Source of the DNA: CAVYPR01 sp963770505
Lineage (GTDB): Bacteria; Actinomycetota; Acidimicrobiia; Acidimicrobiales; RAAP-2
Length of the DNA: 64,000 nt
Reading direction: 5' to 3'
Assembly: GCA_963770505.1 (NCBI GenBank)
Contig: CAVYPR010000003.1
Location: forward strand, 620,001-684,000
Shown piece by piece: positions 19,400-27,537 of this stretch. A program made the position numbers and the translations under genes. Within the stretch, counting starts at the first letter, position 1, and each line of letters starts with the position of its first letter. Under the pieces are notes generated by a model, which ran no database searches, was not told the origin of the DNA, and was given only the letters and a program-made list of their open reading frames with translations.

Positions 19400-20305
19400 T
19401 TAACCCCTTCGAATGAAGGATATCCGGTGCCACAGATTTTCAGGAAGGGAGACACCGGACCGCAGTCCTTCAATTCTTAGCTTCAGTGATTCCCTTTGCG
19501 CGCTCGTCACTCTCGTGTTTGGTGTAGCGGCCACGAGGCGGGTTAGGTCCTCCAGCTGAGAGAGTCGCGTCGTCAGGAGCTGACGCCTGTACTTGGGATC
19601 GAATGCGTAACGTAGGCGGTGGGAAATAAGGCGTTCAGGCAGAAGACCCATCGTATTGGATTGGTGGAGCCGATACTTGATTAGAGGCTCTCTGATCGGC
19701 ACCACTCGTGAGCGCATGGCGACTGCGGCGGACACCCAGAAATCGTGGGGCATCTCGGGACCTGGGGCGACGCTCGGAAGGAGGGCGGCGCGGAACGTGA
19801 AGGTTGCCCCAGTGACTACCGGGTGCCGGAGAAGGACTTCGAGCTCCTGTCCTGATTCGAAAAGTGCCCGCTCGTAGACGGTAAAGCCTGCTCCGTCCCA
19901 GAGAGATCGTCCCGTGAAGGCGCCGGTGTCATCGATGCACAGGCCATCACTGAAGGTGGCTCCGACTATCGGATCACTGTCCAAGAGTTGGATGGCGCGC
20001 TCCAGTTTCGACGACATCCAGACGTCATCTTGATCGCAGAGGGCTACGATGTCTCCAGTAGATTCGTGCATCGCCGCCCAGAAATTGCTGGGTGCGCCTA
20101 GTCGAACTGGATTCTCCTCAATTGAGACCGGGAAGCCGGCGCTGGCAGCGAACGACTGGAGAATTTGCATCGTTTCGTCGGTGGAACCGTCGTCACGAAC
20201 AACCATCTCGTCTGGAGGCCTACTCTGCGATGCGATACTTGCCAATTGTTCGGTCAGAAAGGCTGCGCCGTTGAAGGTGCAAAGAACAACCGACACCGAG
20301 GTCAT
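19400..20305 (-). CDS. Glycosyltransferase family 2 protein
   Basis: A 301-residue GT-A enzyme. The N-terminus SVSVVLCTFNGAAFLTEQLASIASQS (about residues 3-28) leads to EMVVRDDGSTDETMQIL (about 33-49) and the metal-binding DIVALCDQDDVWMSSKLERA (about 84-103). The QDDVW motif is typical of rhamnosyl- and related transferases of O-antigen loci. The C-terminal part has PVVTGATFTFRAALLP and FWVSAAVAM. It is transcribed leftward toward the IS element, separate from the glycosyltransferase operon at 13.6-16.7 kb. Its base composition is more A/T-rich than the catabolic half of the window. Confidence 0.9.
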   Translation of the reverse strand: MTSVSVVLCTFNGAAFLTEQLASIASQSRPPDEMVVRDDGSTDETMQILQSFAASAGFPVSIEENPVRLGAPSNFWAAMHESTGDIVALCDQDDVWMSSKLERAIQLLDSDPIVGATFSDGLCIDDTGAFTGRSLWDGAGFTVYERALFESGQELEVLLRHPVVTGATFTFRAALLPSVAPGPEMPHDFWVSAAVAMRSRVVPIREPLIKYRLHQSNTMGLLPERLISHRLRYAFDPKYRRQLLTTRLSQLEDLTRLVAATPNTRVTSAQRESLKLRIEGLRSGVSLPENLWHRISFIRRG

Positions 20306-20342
20306 TGGGGTGCTTCATCCAACAACCTGATCATCGATTCAC

Positions 20343-21287
20343 TCAAAAGAGTGTCTGGACGTGCCATCCACTATTCGATTGCCACCACGCATTCACCAGC
20401 TTCTGCGAACTGCTCTGGTAGAAGGCGTCCATCCAGGTGGGACTGTTGGCGATTGCCGCCGGCGGCCCGGCGACGCCACTGGCCAACGACTGGTCGTGCC
20501 ATCCGCTCTTCGAATTCCACCACGCGTTCATCAGCTGGCCCGAAGTGCTCTGGTAGAAGACGTCCATCGATGTCGCTGTGCGCGCGATGGCGGTCGGTGT
20601 CCCGTTGTCGCCGGTCGCCAGCGCCTGGTCGTGCCATCCACTGGCCGACTGCCACCAGGCGTTCATCAGCTGACCCGAGGTGCTCTGGTAGAAGACGTCC
20701 ATCCAGGTGGAGCTGTTGACGACCGCCGCGGGGGCTCCCGCCATGCCGGTGGCCAACACCTGGTTGTGCCAGCCGCTCGCCGACTGCCACCACTCGTTCA
20801 TCAGCTGGCCCGAGGTGCTCCTGTAGAAGACGTCCATCCAGGTGGAGCTGTTGGCGACCGCCGTAGGGGCGCCTGCGACGCCTGTGGCCAACGCGGCGGC
20901 GACCTGCCATCCGCCCTTCGCAGTCCACGATGCGTGCATCAGCTGACCCGAGGTGCTCTGGTAGAAGACGTCCATCGTTGTGGCTGTGCGGGTAACGGCC
21001 GTCGGCGACCCCACCATGCCGGTGGCCAATACCTGGTTGTGCCAGCCACTCGTGGACTGCCACCACTCGTTCATGAGGTCCCCGGACGAACTGTCGTAGA
21101 AGACGTCCATCCACGTCGAGCTGTTCACGATGGCTGCAGGCGACCCCACCATGCCGGTGGCCAGCACCTGGTTGTGCCAGCCGTTCGTGGACTGCCACCA
21201 CGCGTTCATGAGGTTCCCCGACGGGTTGTCGTAGAAGACGTCCATCCACGTGGAGCTGTTGACGATGGCTGCCGGCTGCGAAAGTTC
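20343..21287 (-). repeat. Seven tandem coding repeats of about 135-138 bp (propeller blades)
   Basis: Read on the minus strand, each unit encodes a version of AAIVNSSTWMDVFYQSTSGQ followed by a conserved NAWWQS-x-x-GWH stretch. Units 1, 2, 4 and 5 are nearly identical and carry NSSTWMDVFY. Units 3 and 6 form a second subtype with RTATTMDVFY or RTATSMDVFY, and unit 7 is the degenerate terminal blade. Close nucleotide identity between units points to recent internal duplication or gene conversion. Confidence 0.88.
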
Positions 21288-23105
21288 AGTCACCGTCACC
21301 GGGACTGTGGCGTGCACACCCGATTGGGTGGCGGTCACGGCTCCGGTGCCGACGGCGCTGCTGGCGGTGAAGGTGGTATTTGCACCCTGGGCCTGAGAGA
21401 ACGTGCCCCTACCGGCCGTCGCCGTCCATGTCGGGTCGAAGCCAGGGATCGGATTTGTGTATTGGTCGACCGCGGTTGCGGTGAGTGACTGGTTGGCGCC
21501 CTCGGTGAGGTTCAAGGTCGTGGGGGACACGGTGATCCGAGCCAGCGGGCCGACATTGATGGTGTCAGTCTGGGTGACCGGGCTCACGTTCGGGGCGGAC
21601 GCGGTGACCACCGGCCTGCCCGCCTTGGTGTCCCGGTAGTAGAAGGTCCCGCTGGCCGTGGCGCCGGCGGGGACGCTAACGGACAAAGTCGGTGCGAAGG
21701 GGCCGGCCGGAGAGGTCGAGAAGCCACCTCCCGACGAGCTGGTGGAGAGGGAGACCGAGAGGCCGCCTGTGGCCGGGGCCGGGGCGCTGAGGTCGACCGC
21801 GTCCGCCACTGACACCTGGCCGGTCGTGAGCGTCTGCGGCGATGCCGAGAAGGAGAGGGTCGCGCCGAGGGAGCCGTGACTCTGGTTCCAACTGCCCACG
21901 CCGGAGCAGAAGTTGTAGCCGCTCCCACACTGCTGGCCGGCTGTGACCACCTCGTAGTAGGGGATGTTGTCGCCGTAGACGTATGTGGCGGTGACGTGGG
22001 CGCCGGCGACGGCCGAGCGGGCTGCCCACAGCACGGCCGATGCGCTGGTGCCTCCGACCTTGAGCCAGCGCTGCAGCCCTGTGCTGAGCTGCTCGGTGTC
22101 ATAGACCGAGACGCCCGTGCTGGGGTTCCCGTCGAGCGCCACGTCGGGGGTGCTTCGGTAGCCACCGCATGTCGCCCCTGGCTGGTCGTAGGAGGGGAAC
22201 GCCTGCTGCGCCGCCGAGGCCGGCTCGAAGACGCTGCAGCCCCCTCCGCCCTTGACCCATGCCGACTCGCCCTTCCAGGCGTAGGTCGTCTTTGTCACTG
22301 TGAGCGTGGTGCCGCCGACCGAGATCACGTCGGGGGAGGCCGACGGGTAGACAACCCGGCGACCGGAGTCGCCGGAGGCGGCGAAGAAGCTCACCGATGG
22401 GGCGGCGGTGAAGTCGGCGTCGAATGTCGCCTCACCTGTGTACTCTGTCCCGCCCCAACTCATCGACACGTACTGTGCGTGCTGGGAGGCGTAGGTGACC
22501 GCCACGAAGAGGTTTGTGTCGCTGTTGCTTGTCGCTTCGACCAAGAGGATATGGGCGCTCGGAGCCAGGGCGTGGGCCCACTCGACGTCGAGGCTGATCT
22601 CGAGCCCCCAACCCGATGTGGCCCTCGGGAAGGTTGTCCCCCCTGTCTGGTTAACCTTGGTGAAGCAGCCGTTTGTGGTGGTGCACGGCGGCAGGCCGTA
22701 CTGGTTCGAGAAGGTGTTCAGGTTGCTGGCGATTGTGGGGTCGTCGTAGGCATCGACGATGGCGATGGTCTTGCCGGCGCCGCCTGTCGTGGGGAAGCCG
22801 TAGGCGGTGGTGATGGCCTTCGGCGGGAGTCCGGTGGGGGATGTGTTCTGTGGGCTCGCCGTCTGACCTCTGGAGGCGCCCCCGCCCCCGGCGTTGGTGC
22901 CGCTGGTGGTTTCGGGCACGACCACCTGGGCGAGACAGCTCGAGAAATGCGCAGGTGCCGAAGCGCACACCTGTCGGTGGGTCGGCGAAACGTACCGGTT
23001 GGGGGACGACCCCAACAACGGTGTGGCGCCCGCCGGGGCCACCAGTGCCACCGTCCCCAGGCCAAGCGCGCAGGCAATCAACAGCAGTACCCGCCCACGT
23101 CCCAC
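20343..23105 (-). CDS. Secreted sedolisin-like (S53) peptidase with bacterial Ig-like domain and seven-repeat propeller
   Basis: A 920-residue exported protein. A signal peptide (1-28: VLLLIACALGLGTVALVAPAGA) is followed by a short linker and a serine-carboxyl peptidase domain (about 95-440). The expected sedolisin residues are Glu169 and Asp173 in LEISLDVEWAHALAP, Asp246 in AASGDSG, and Ser354 in GGTSASAVLWAA; DVALDGNPSTG precedes the Ser. The large propeptide domain usual in kumamolisins is absent. An Ig-like Big_1-type domain (about 520-605) follows, then seven repeats of about 45 residues (about 611-920), each with a WMDVFYQSTSGQLMNAWWQS-like core. Such repeats resemble fucose-lectin/PLL blades, so a seven-bladed sugar-binding propeller is inferred. 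It probably digests protein while bound to surface or environmental glycans. Confidence 0.85.
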   Translation of the reverse strand: MGRGRVLLLIACALGLGTVALVAPAGATPLLGSSPNRYVSPTHRQVCASAPAHFSSCLAQVVVPETTSGTNAGGGGASRGQTASPQNTSPTGLPPKAITTAYGFPTTGGAGKTIAIVDAYDDPTIASNLNTFSNQYGLPPCTTTNGCFTKVNQTGGTTFPRATSGWGLEISLDVEWAHALAPSAHILLVEATSNSDTNLFVAVTYASQHAQYVSMSWGGTEYTGEATFDADFTAAPSVSFFAASGDSGRRVVYPSASPDVISVGGTTLTVTKTTYAWKGESAWVKGGGGCSVFEPASAAQQAFPSYDQPGATCGGYRSTPDVALDGNPSTGVSVYDTEQLSTGLQRWLKVGGTSASAVLWAARSAVAGAHVTATYVYGDNIPYYEVVTAGQQCGSGYNFCSGVGSWNQSHGSLGATLSFSASPQTLTTGQVSVADAVDLSAPAPATGGLSVSLSTSSSGGGFSTSPAGPFAPTLSVSVPAGATASGTFYYRDTKAGRPVVTASAPNVSPVTQTDTINVGPLARITVSPTTLNLTEGANQSLTATAVDQYTNPIPGFDPTWTATAGRGTFSQAQGANTTFTASSAVGTGAVTATQSGVHATVPVTVTELSQPAAIVNSSTWMDVFYDNPSGNLMNAWWQSTNGWHNQVLATGMVGSPAAIVNSSTWMDVFYDSSSGDLMNEWWQSTSGWHNQVLATGMVGSPTAVTRTATTMDVFYQSTSGQLMHASWTAKGGWQVAAALATGVAGAPTAVANSSTWMDVFYRSTSGQLMNEWWQSASGWHNQVLATGMAGAPAAVVNSSTWMDVFYQSTSGQLMNAWWQSASGWHDQALATGDNGTPTAIARTATSMDVFYQSTSGQLMNAWWNSKSGWHDQSLASGVAGPPAAIANSPTWMDAFYQSSSQKLVNAWWQSNSGWHVQTLF

Positions 23106-23349
23106 GTCTGATCCCCCGGTCGATTGCCTTCTTCGTGCCCCCGCCGATGCAGTGGGCAGCCTAACCCGCCGTGGCCTGCCGAAAGGCTCCGCCTTCTAGA
23201 CCGATCGGCAACCCTCCACGACTGGCTCCCAGTGTATCGAACGTTCGACCGGAGACGGGCAAATTCTCCTCCCGCCAGGCTGAATCACCGACGGACCCGG
23301 TGAGGTTCCACTCGTCCACCCGCGAGAAAACGCTCCACCCGGGCCCGAT

Positions 23350-23383
23350 CAGGTTGCAGAGTCAGTTCAATCAGGTTGCCGAG
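23350..23383 (+). repeat. Paired motif, copy 1 (CAGGTTGCAGA-N11-CAGGTTGCCGAG)
   Basis: CAGGTTGCAGA begins at 23350 and CAGGTTGCCGAG at 23372, a 22-base period. The same pair with the same period recurs at 23606. Repeated short sites of this kind occur at transposon ends, but no transposase is nearby and both copies point the same way. Confidence 0.6.
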
Positions 23384-23605
23384 AGGCGAAACTGAGGCAC
23401 GGCCCCGTTCCGGCGCCTCACGGGGGAACGTCCAAGGGCGCTGGGGCGGCGGGACGGATCTCCCATGTCGGCGGCGCCGCCACCAGGCCCGTCGAACCAC
23501 GGACCGGCACCGGCTACGCGCCGCCTAACCGGCTAAACAAGCTGGTTGACGGGGAATCGGTGAGATCAGGCGTGGGCCTTCACGGTGCGCCGCCCGGGTG
23601 TAATC

Positions 23606-23639
23606 CAGGTTGCAGACGGAGCTCGAGCTGGTTGCCGAG
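23606..23639 (+). repeat. Paired motif, copy 2 (CAGGTTGCAGA-N11-CTGGTTGCCGAG)
   Basis: CAGGTTGCAGA begins at 23606 and CTGGTTGCCGAG at 23628, again 22 bases apart and 256 bases from copy 1. Only one base of the two core motifs differs from copy 1. Confidence 0.6.
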
Positions 23640-23801
23640 CGACGAGGTGGCGCTCCGGCCGCTCCTCGCCCCGCGGAGGTTCCCGCTACGGGCGCCGGCA
23701 CCCCGGGCAGGTCTTGGCCGAAGGTCCGGGGGGTAGCGGCTCGTGGGGCGCAGCCACCGAGACCCGGCGCCCCGGGCCCGGCGGCAGGCGAGAGCAGCCC
23801 T

Positions 23802-24599
23802 TCAGGGCGTGAGTGCGGCGACCGCCCCGCCGTCGACGAGGACGTCGGTCCCGGTCAGGAAGGAGGCCGTCGGGGAGACGAGGAAGCCGACCACGTCCGC
23901 CACCTCCTCGGCCCGCGCCGTCCGCCCGAGGGCGCTCGCCTCGACCATCTGGGCCATGGCCGGCTCATGCTCGGCCTCGAGGCGACCCATGCCGGTGTCC
24001 ACGATGCCCGGCGACAGGGAGAGCAGGCGACCCCCGCGTTGGCCCCACGCGCCAGCACGCTTCTGCACGATCCGGATGATGCCGCGCTTGGAGAGCGGGT
24101 ATGCCGACTGCGGGAGGTCCACGTCGACGCCGACGGCCACCAGGTCCTCGAAGAAGGTGGGGGACAGGGGTCCGTCGAGGACCCGGTCGATGGCCTCGAC
24201 CGGCGGCACCAGGTGCGCAGCCATCGAGGCGAAGCACACCGCCACCGAGCCCTCGCCGACCATGGGCTCCAGCGCGTCGAGGAGCCGCGCCGTGCCGCGC
24301 AGGTTCACCTCGTAGATCTTGCGTCCCGGTGCCATCGAGGGGGAGAGGCCGGCCGTGATGACCAGGGCCCCCAACGAGCCGACGGCAGCCGCCAGCGAGG
24401 CCACCTGCCCGTCGTCGGTCAGGTCGCACGCCACGGCCGTGACTTCCGGGCCGAGGCGTGCGGCCAGCTCCTCGAGCCGGTCCCGATCCCGGTCGGCGAC
24501 GATCAGGGGCCCGCGCTGGGCGAGGATGTCGGCGACCGCCGCGCCCATGCCCGACGCCGCGCCCACGACGACCTGGGTCCGCCTCTGCGTGCCGTCCAT
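23802..24599 (-). CDS. SDR family oxidoreductase
   Basis: A 265-residue short-chain dehydrogenase. Cofactor motif QVVVGAASGMGAAVADIL (residues 9-26), strand-2 Asp in LIVADRDRD (about 35), the ALVITAGLSPSM region replacing the usual NNAG (about 78-90), and the active-site pair in SAYPLSKRGIIRIV (Tyr and Lys near 165-169). The C-terminus ends FLTGTDVLVDGGAV. Strand-2 Asp points to NAD(H). It follows the tetR gene by 23 bases on the same strand, so it is probably in the regulator's own operon. Likely oxidises a hydroxyl on a CoA-ester or ring intermediate; substrate unknown. Confidence 0.88.
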   Translation of the reverse strand: MDGTQRRTQVVVGAASGMGAAVADILAQRGPLIVADRDRDRLEELAARLGPEVTAVACDLTDDGQVASLAAAVGSLGALVITAGLSPSMAPGRKIYEVNLRGTARLLDALEPMVGEGSVAVCFASMAAHLVPPVEAIDRVLDGPLSPTFFEDLVAVGVDVDLPQSAYPLSKRGIIRIVQKRAGAWGQRGGRLLSLSPGIVDTGMGRLEAEHEPAMAQMVEASALGRTARAEEVADVVGFLVSPTASFLTGTDVLVDGGAVAALTP

Positions 24600-24622
24600 G
24601 TGCGGTGCCCCCTTTGCTGCGG

Positions 24623-25210
24623 TCAGTTGGGGAGCCCGAGCGATCGGCGGGCCAACCGCAGGAGTTCCACCCGCAGCACCTCGTCGTCGAGGCTGGCAAC
24701 GAACGGGTGTATCGCCGTGCCGCTGACCGCGGCGAGGAGCATGGCGGTGCGCACGCGCGCCTCGGGACCGGTCTCGTCGCCGATGAGCAGGTGGTGCAGG
24801 CGGTGCATGACGTCGGCGAATCCCTCGTTGGCGGCGAAGTGCTCGGCGATGACCGGATCGGTGAGGATGTCGCCCATCCCCCGCCGGTGGGCGATGGCCA
24901 GGTCCACCATGCCGGCGATGAGCGCGTCACGCCCCTCTCCCCTCGAGGGTCGGGTTTCGGCCTCGTCGAGGACCCTTACGAGCCGGGACAGCTCGAGCTC
25001 GGCGGCGGCCAGGACGATCTCCTCCTTGGTGTTGTACTGGTGGTAGACGGCGGCCTTGGTCACCCCGATCTCGTCGGCGATCATCTGCAGGGACGTGCCG
25101 CCGACCCCGTGCCGGGCGAAGAGGTTGAGGGCCGCGGCGAGGATCCGGGACTGCGCGGCGGTGAGGGTCGTGGCACCAGGGGTGTTCACGGCGAGATCCG
25201 CACTGACCAC
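24623..25210 (-). CDS. TetR family transcriptional regulator
   Basis: A 195-residue regulator. The DNA-binding domain lies at about residues 20-66: RILAAALNLFARHGVGGTSL, then MIADEIGVTKAAVYHQYNTKEEIV, the classic TetR helix-turn-helix with the YxxYxTKE end. The C-terminal ligand-binding part is variable and rich in His and Asp (AIAHRRGMGDILTDPVIAEHF). Divergent from the CoA-transferase at 25416, with a perfect palindrome between them. It probably represses the CoA-transferase/SDR genes until a CoA-ester or related ligand appears. Confidence 0.93.
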   Translation of the reverse strand: MVSADLAVNTPGATTLTAAQSRILAAALNLFARHGVGGTSLQMIADEIGVTKAAVYHQYNTKEEIVLAAAELELSRLVRVLDEAETRPSRGEGRDALIAGMVDLAIAHRRGMGDILTDPVIAEHFAANEGFADVMHRLHHLLIGDETGPEARVRTAMLLAAVSGTAIHPFVASLDDEVLRVELLRLARRSLGLPN

Positions 25211-25243
25211 GGGGCGAGCGTAGTCGCGCAGACGGCCGCACTC

Positions 25244-25264
25244 AGATCTTGAGAATCAAGATCT
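25244..25264. promoter_or_regulatory. Probable TetR operator: perfect 9-3-9 palindrome
   Basis: AGATCTTGA (25244-25252), a three-base spacer GAA, then TCAAGATCT (25256-25264). The two arms are exact reverse complements. It lies 34 bases upstream of the tetR start and covers the putative -35 box of the rightward promoter, as expected of a repressor operator. Confidence 0.78.
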
Positions 25265-25278
25265 CATTCCGTTACACT
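25249..25278 (+). promoter_or_regulatory. Probable promoter of the rightward CoA-transferase gene
   Basis: TTGAGA at 25249-25254 and TACACT at 25273-25278 are separated by 18 bases. The -35 box lies inside the palindromic operator. The implied transcript would have a leader of about 130 bases before the GTG at 25416. Confidence 0.5.
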
Positions 25279-25415
25279 GCCGATCTCACGGCGCAGCCGT
25301 CGTCGGGCACCTGACGGGCCGCACGGGAGCGCGACGCGGCCGGTGGGGCACGGGTGCCATCGAAAGGGGAGGGGTTGTTGACAGGTCCGATCCGGAGTCG
25401 CAGGGGTGGCTGCCG

Positions 25416-26633
25416 GTGACCGCAGTGCTCGAGGGCGTGCGGATCCTGGAAGTGGCCGAGCACACCTTCGTCCCGGCGGCCTCGGCGGCCCTGGCCGACC
25501 TCGGGGCCGAGGTCATCAAGATCGAGCACGTCGAGCGGGGCGACGCCATGCGGGGGCTCGCCTCGACCGGCATCGCCCTGGTCTCCTCCGACGTCCACGT
25601 GCTGTTGGAGCACTCGAACCGGGGCAAGCGGAGCCTCGGCCTCAACCTGGCCTCGCCTGAGGGCCTTGCCATCCTCTACCGCCTGGCCGAGACGGCCGAC
25701 GTCTTCCTCACCAACAAGCTCCCGTCGGTCCGCGACAAGCTCAAGATCGGCGTGGAGGACATCCGGGCCCAGAACCCCAACATCATCTACGTGCGGGGCA
25801 CCGGGCAGGGCGAGCGGGGGCCCGACGCCGACAAGGGGTCCTACGACTCGCTGGCCTTCTGGGCGCGGGCCGGCATCGCCGCCGGCGCCAAGCGACCCGA
25901 GTACGACCTGGTGCCGGTCCCGCCCGCTCCGGGGTTCGGCGACTCGATCGGCGGCATGACCATCGCCGGGGGGATCATGGGCGCCCTGTACCACCGCCAG
26001 CGCACCGGCGAGGCCACGGTCGTCGACGTCTCGCTCTTCGGGGTCGGCCTGTGGGCCATGGGCCAGGCCGTGGCGCTCTCGCTCCAGCTCGGCGTGGGCT
26101 GGGCGCCGCCCCCGGCCTCCCGGCTCTCGAGCAACCCGCTGTCGCGCAACTACGTCACCAAGGACAACCGGGTGCTGGCCTTCACCTGCCTGCAGGCCGC
26201 CCGCTACTGGCCGCCGCTGTGCGAGGCCATCGGGCGCCCGGAGCTGGCCGCCGACGAGCGCTTCGGCGACCACGCGTCCCTCTCGGCCAACAGCGACCAG
26301 GCGGTGGCCGTGCTCACCGAGGTCTTCGCCTCGGCCACGCTGGAGGAGTGGCGGGCGCGGCTCGCCGACTTCTCGGGCCAGTGGGCGGTCGTCCAGGACA
26401 CCCTCGAGGCGGTGGCCGATCCCCAGGCCGTCGCCAACGGCTACGTCCAGGAGTGCCGAACGGCGGGCGGGACCCCGTTCCAGCTGGTCACCGTCCCCGT
26501 CCAGTACGACGAGGAGCCGGCGGCCCCCCAGCGGGCGCCGGAGTTCAACGAGCACGGCGACGCCGTCCTCGCCGAGCTCGGCCTCTCCGACGAGGAGATC
26601 GTCGGCCTCAAGGTGCGCGGCGTCGTGGCCTGA
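25416..26633 (+). CDS. CaiB/BaiF (family III) CoA-transferase
   Basis: A 405-residue enzyme. N-terminal LEGVRILEVAEHTFVPAASAALADLGAEVIKIEHVERGD (about 4-43, cited in part) is the nucleotide-fold start of the family; SNRGKRSLGLNLASPEG follows near 70. A conserved acidic catalytic region lies around YDSLAFWARAG and GFGDSIGGMTIAGGIMGALY (about 145-190). These enzymes move CoA from a donor thioester onto a carboxylic acid. The GTG at 25416 was chosen since the family motif starts directly after it. First gene downstream of the TetR operator, followed after 79 bases by an SDR. Confidence 0.92.
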   Translation: MTAVLEGVRILEVAEHTFVPAASAALADLGAEVIKIEHVERGDAMRGLASTGIALVSSDVHVLLEHSNRGKRSLGLNLASPEGLAILYRLAETADVFLTNKLPSVRDKLKIGVEDIRAQNPNIIYVRGTGQGERGPDADKGSYDSLAFWARAGIAAGAKRPEYDLVPVPPAPGFGDSIGGMTIAGGIMGALYHRQRTGEATVVDVSLFGVGLWAMGQAVALSLQLGVGWAPPPASRLSSNPLSRNYVTKDNRVLAFTCLQAARYWPPLCEAIGRPELAADERFGDHASLSANSDQAVAVLTEVFASATLEEWRARLADFSGQWAVVQDTLEAVADPQAVANGYVQECRTAGGTPFQLVTVPVQYDEEPAAPQRAPEFNEHGDAVLAELGLSDEEIVGLKVRGVVA

Positions 26634-26712
26634 GGGCCCGCCGCCGGTGTGGGGCCGGACCTTCGTGCAGTGAACCGAACAACGTGAAGCCGGAAAGGGC
26701 AAGGATGACGAG

Positions 26713-27537
26713 ATGAGCCTGTTCGATGCGTTCAGATACGACGGCAAGCGCGTGCTGGTGGTCGGTGGGGCCACCGGCATGGGGGCGGCGGCGGCCCAGC
26801 TGGTGGCCGACGCCGGCGCCGAGGTGGTGGTGATGGACTTCGCCGACGTCGCCATGGACGGGGTCACGGCCATCCACGTGAACCTCACCGATCGCGCCTC
26901 GATCGACCGCGCCGTCGACGAGTGCGGGGGACCGGTCCACGCCCTGTTCTCCTGCGCCGGCGTCGCCGACGGCACTCCGGGGATCGAGAAGGTCAACTTC
27001 GTGGGCCACCGGCACCTCATCGACCGCCTGGTGGCGTCGGGTGCCCTGGGCCGGGGCGGGGCCATCGGCTTCATCTCTTCCGCCGCCGGCCTGGGCTGGG
27101 AGGCCAACCTCGAGGAGCTGCAGGGGCTGCTCGACACCCCGGACTTCGACAGCGCGGCCCGCTGGTTCGAGGAGCACGGGAAGGCGGACTACATGTCCAC
27201 CAAGCAGGCCATCTGCGCCTACGTGGCCAGCCAGGCGTTCCCCCTCTTGAAGCAGGGCATCCGCATCAACGCCATCTGCCCCGGCCCGACGGAGACCCCG
27301 CTGGCCCTGGCCAACAAGGACCTGTGGCTGACTTTCGGGGCCGACTTCCGCCAGGAGGTCGGGACCGAGGTGTCGACCCCGCTGGAGCAGGCCTACCCGC
27401 TGGTGTTCCTCTGCAGCGACGCCGCGGCCGCCGTCAACGGCGTGATCCTGATCTCCGACACCGGGTACATGAGCTCGGGCATCACCGGCTCGTTCCCCGA
27501 CGCCACGGCGATCGCCAACCTGCTCCTCAACCGATAG
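26713..27537 (+). CDS. SDR family oxidoreductase
   Basis: A 274-residue protein. Gly-rich motif VLVVGGATGMGAAAAQLV (about residues 14-31), strand-2 Asp in VVVMDFADV, LFSCAGVADG (about 78-87) and the catalytic Tyr/Lys in ADYMSTKQAICAYVAS (about 157-172). A long insertion (LGWEANLEELQGLLDTPDFD) before the catalytic Tyr resembles SDRs called 3-alpha-hydroxysteroid dehydrogenase-like. Probably NAD-dependent and co-transcribed with the upstream CoA-transferase. Its stop overlaps the end of the convergent SDR gene by 11 bases, so no separate terminator fits between them. Confidence 0.88.
   Translation: MSLFDAFRYDGKRVLVVGGATGMGAAAAQLVADAGAEVVVMDFADVAMDGVTAIHVNLTDRASIDRAVDECGGPVHALFSCAGVADGTPGIEKVNFVGHRHLIDRLVASGALGRGGAIGFISSAAGLGWEANLEELQGLLDTPDFDSAARWFEEHGKADYMSTKQAICAYVASQAFPLLKQGIRINAICPGPTETPLALANKDLWLTFGADFRQEVGTEVSTPLEQAYPLVFLCSDAAAAVNGVILISDTGYMSSGITGSFPDATAIANLLLNR

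Larger units (their letters stand above)
23106..23801. other. Gene-free stretch of about 700 bases with paired short repeats
   Basis: No convincing gene was found between the peptidase start and the SDR stop. The region holds the peptidase promoter (not located precisely) and two copies of a paired motif at 23350-23383 and 23606-23639, listed separately. Composition shifts from mixed to very GC-rich toward the catabolic block, so this may be an old junction. Confidence 0.5.

Noticed and set aside
20343..21287. CRISPR-like regular repetition
   Set aside because: Units of about 135 bp are contiguous and coding, with no short repeats separated by unique spacers.
20361..21488. A 375-codon + strand frame over the propeller repeats, looking like a repetitive protein
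   Set aside because: It is the antisense of the peptidase repeats; the sense strand has a signal peptide, catalytic residues and blade motifs.
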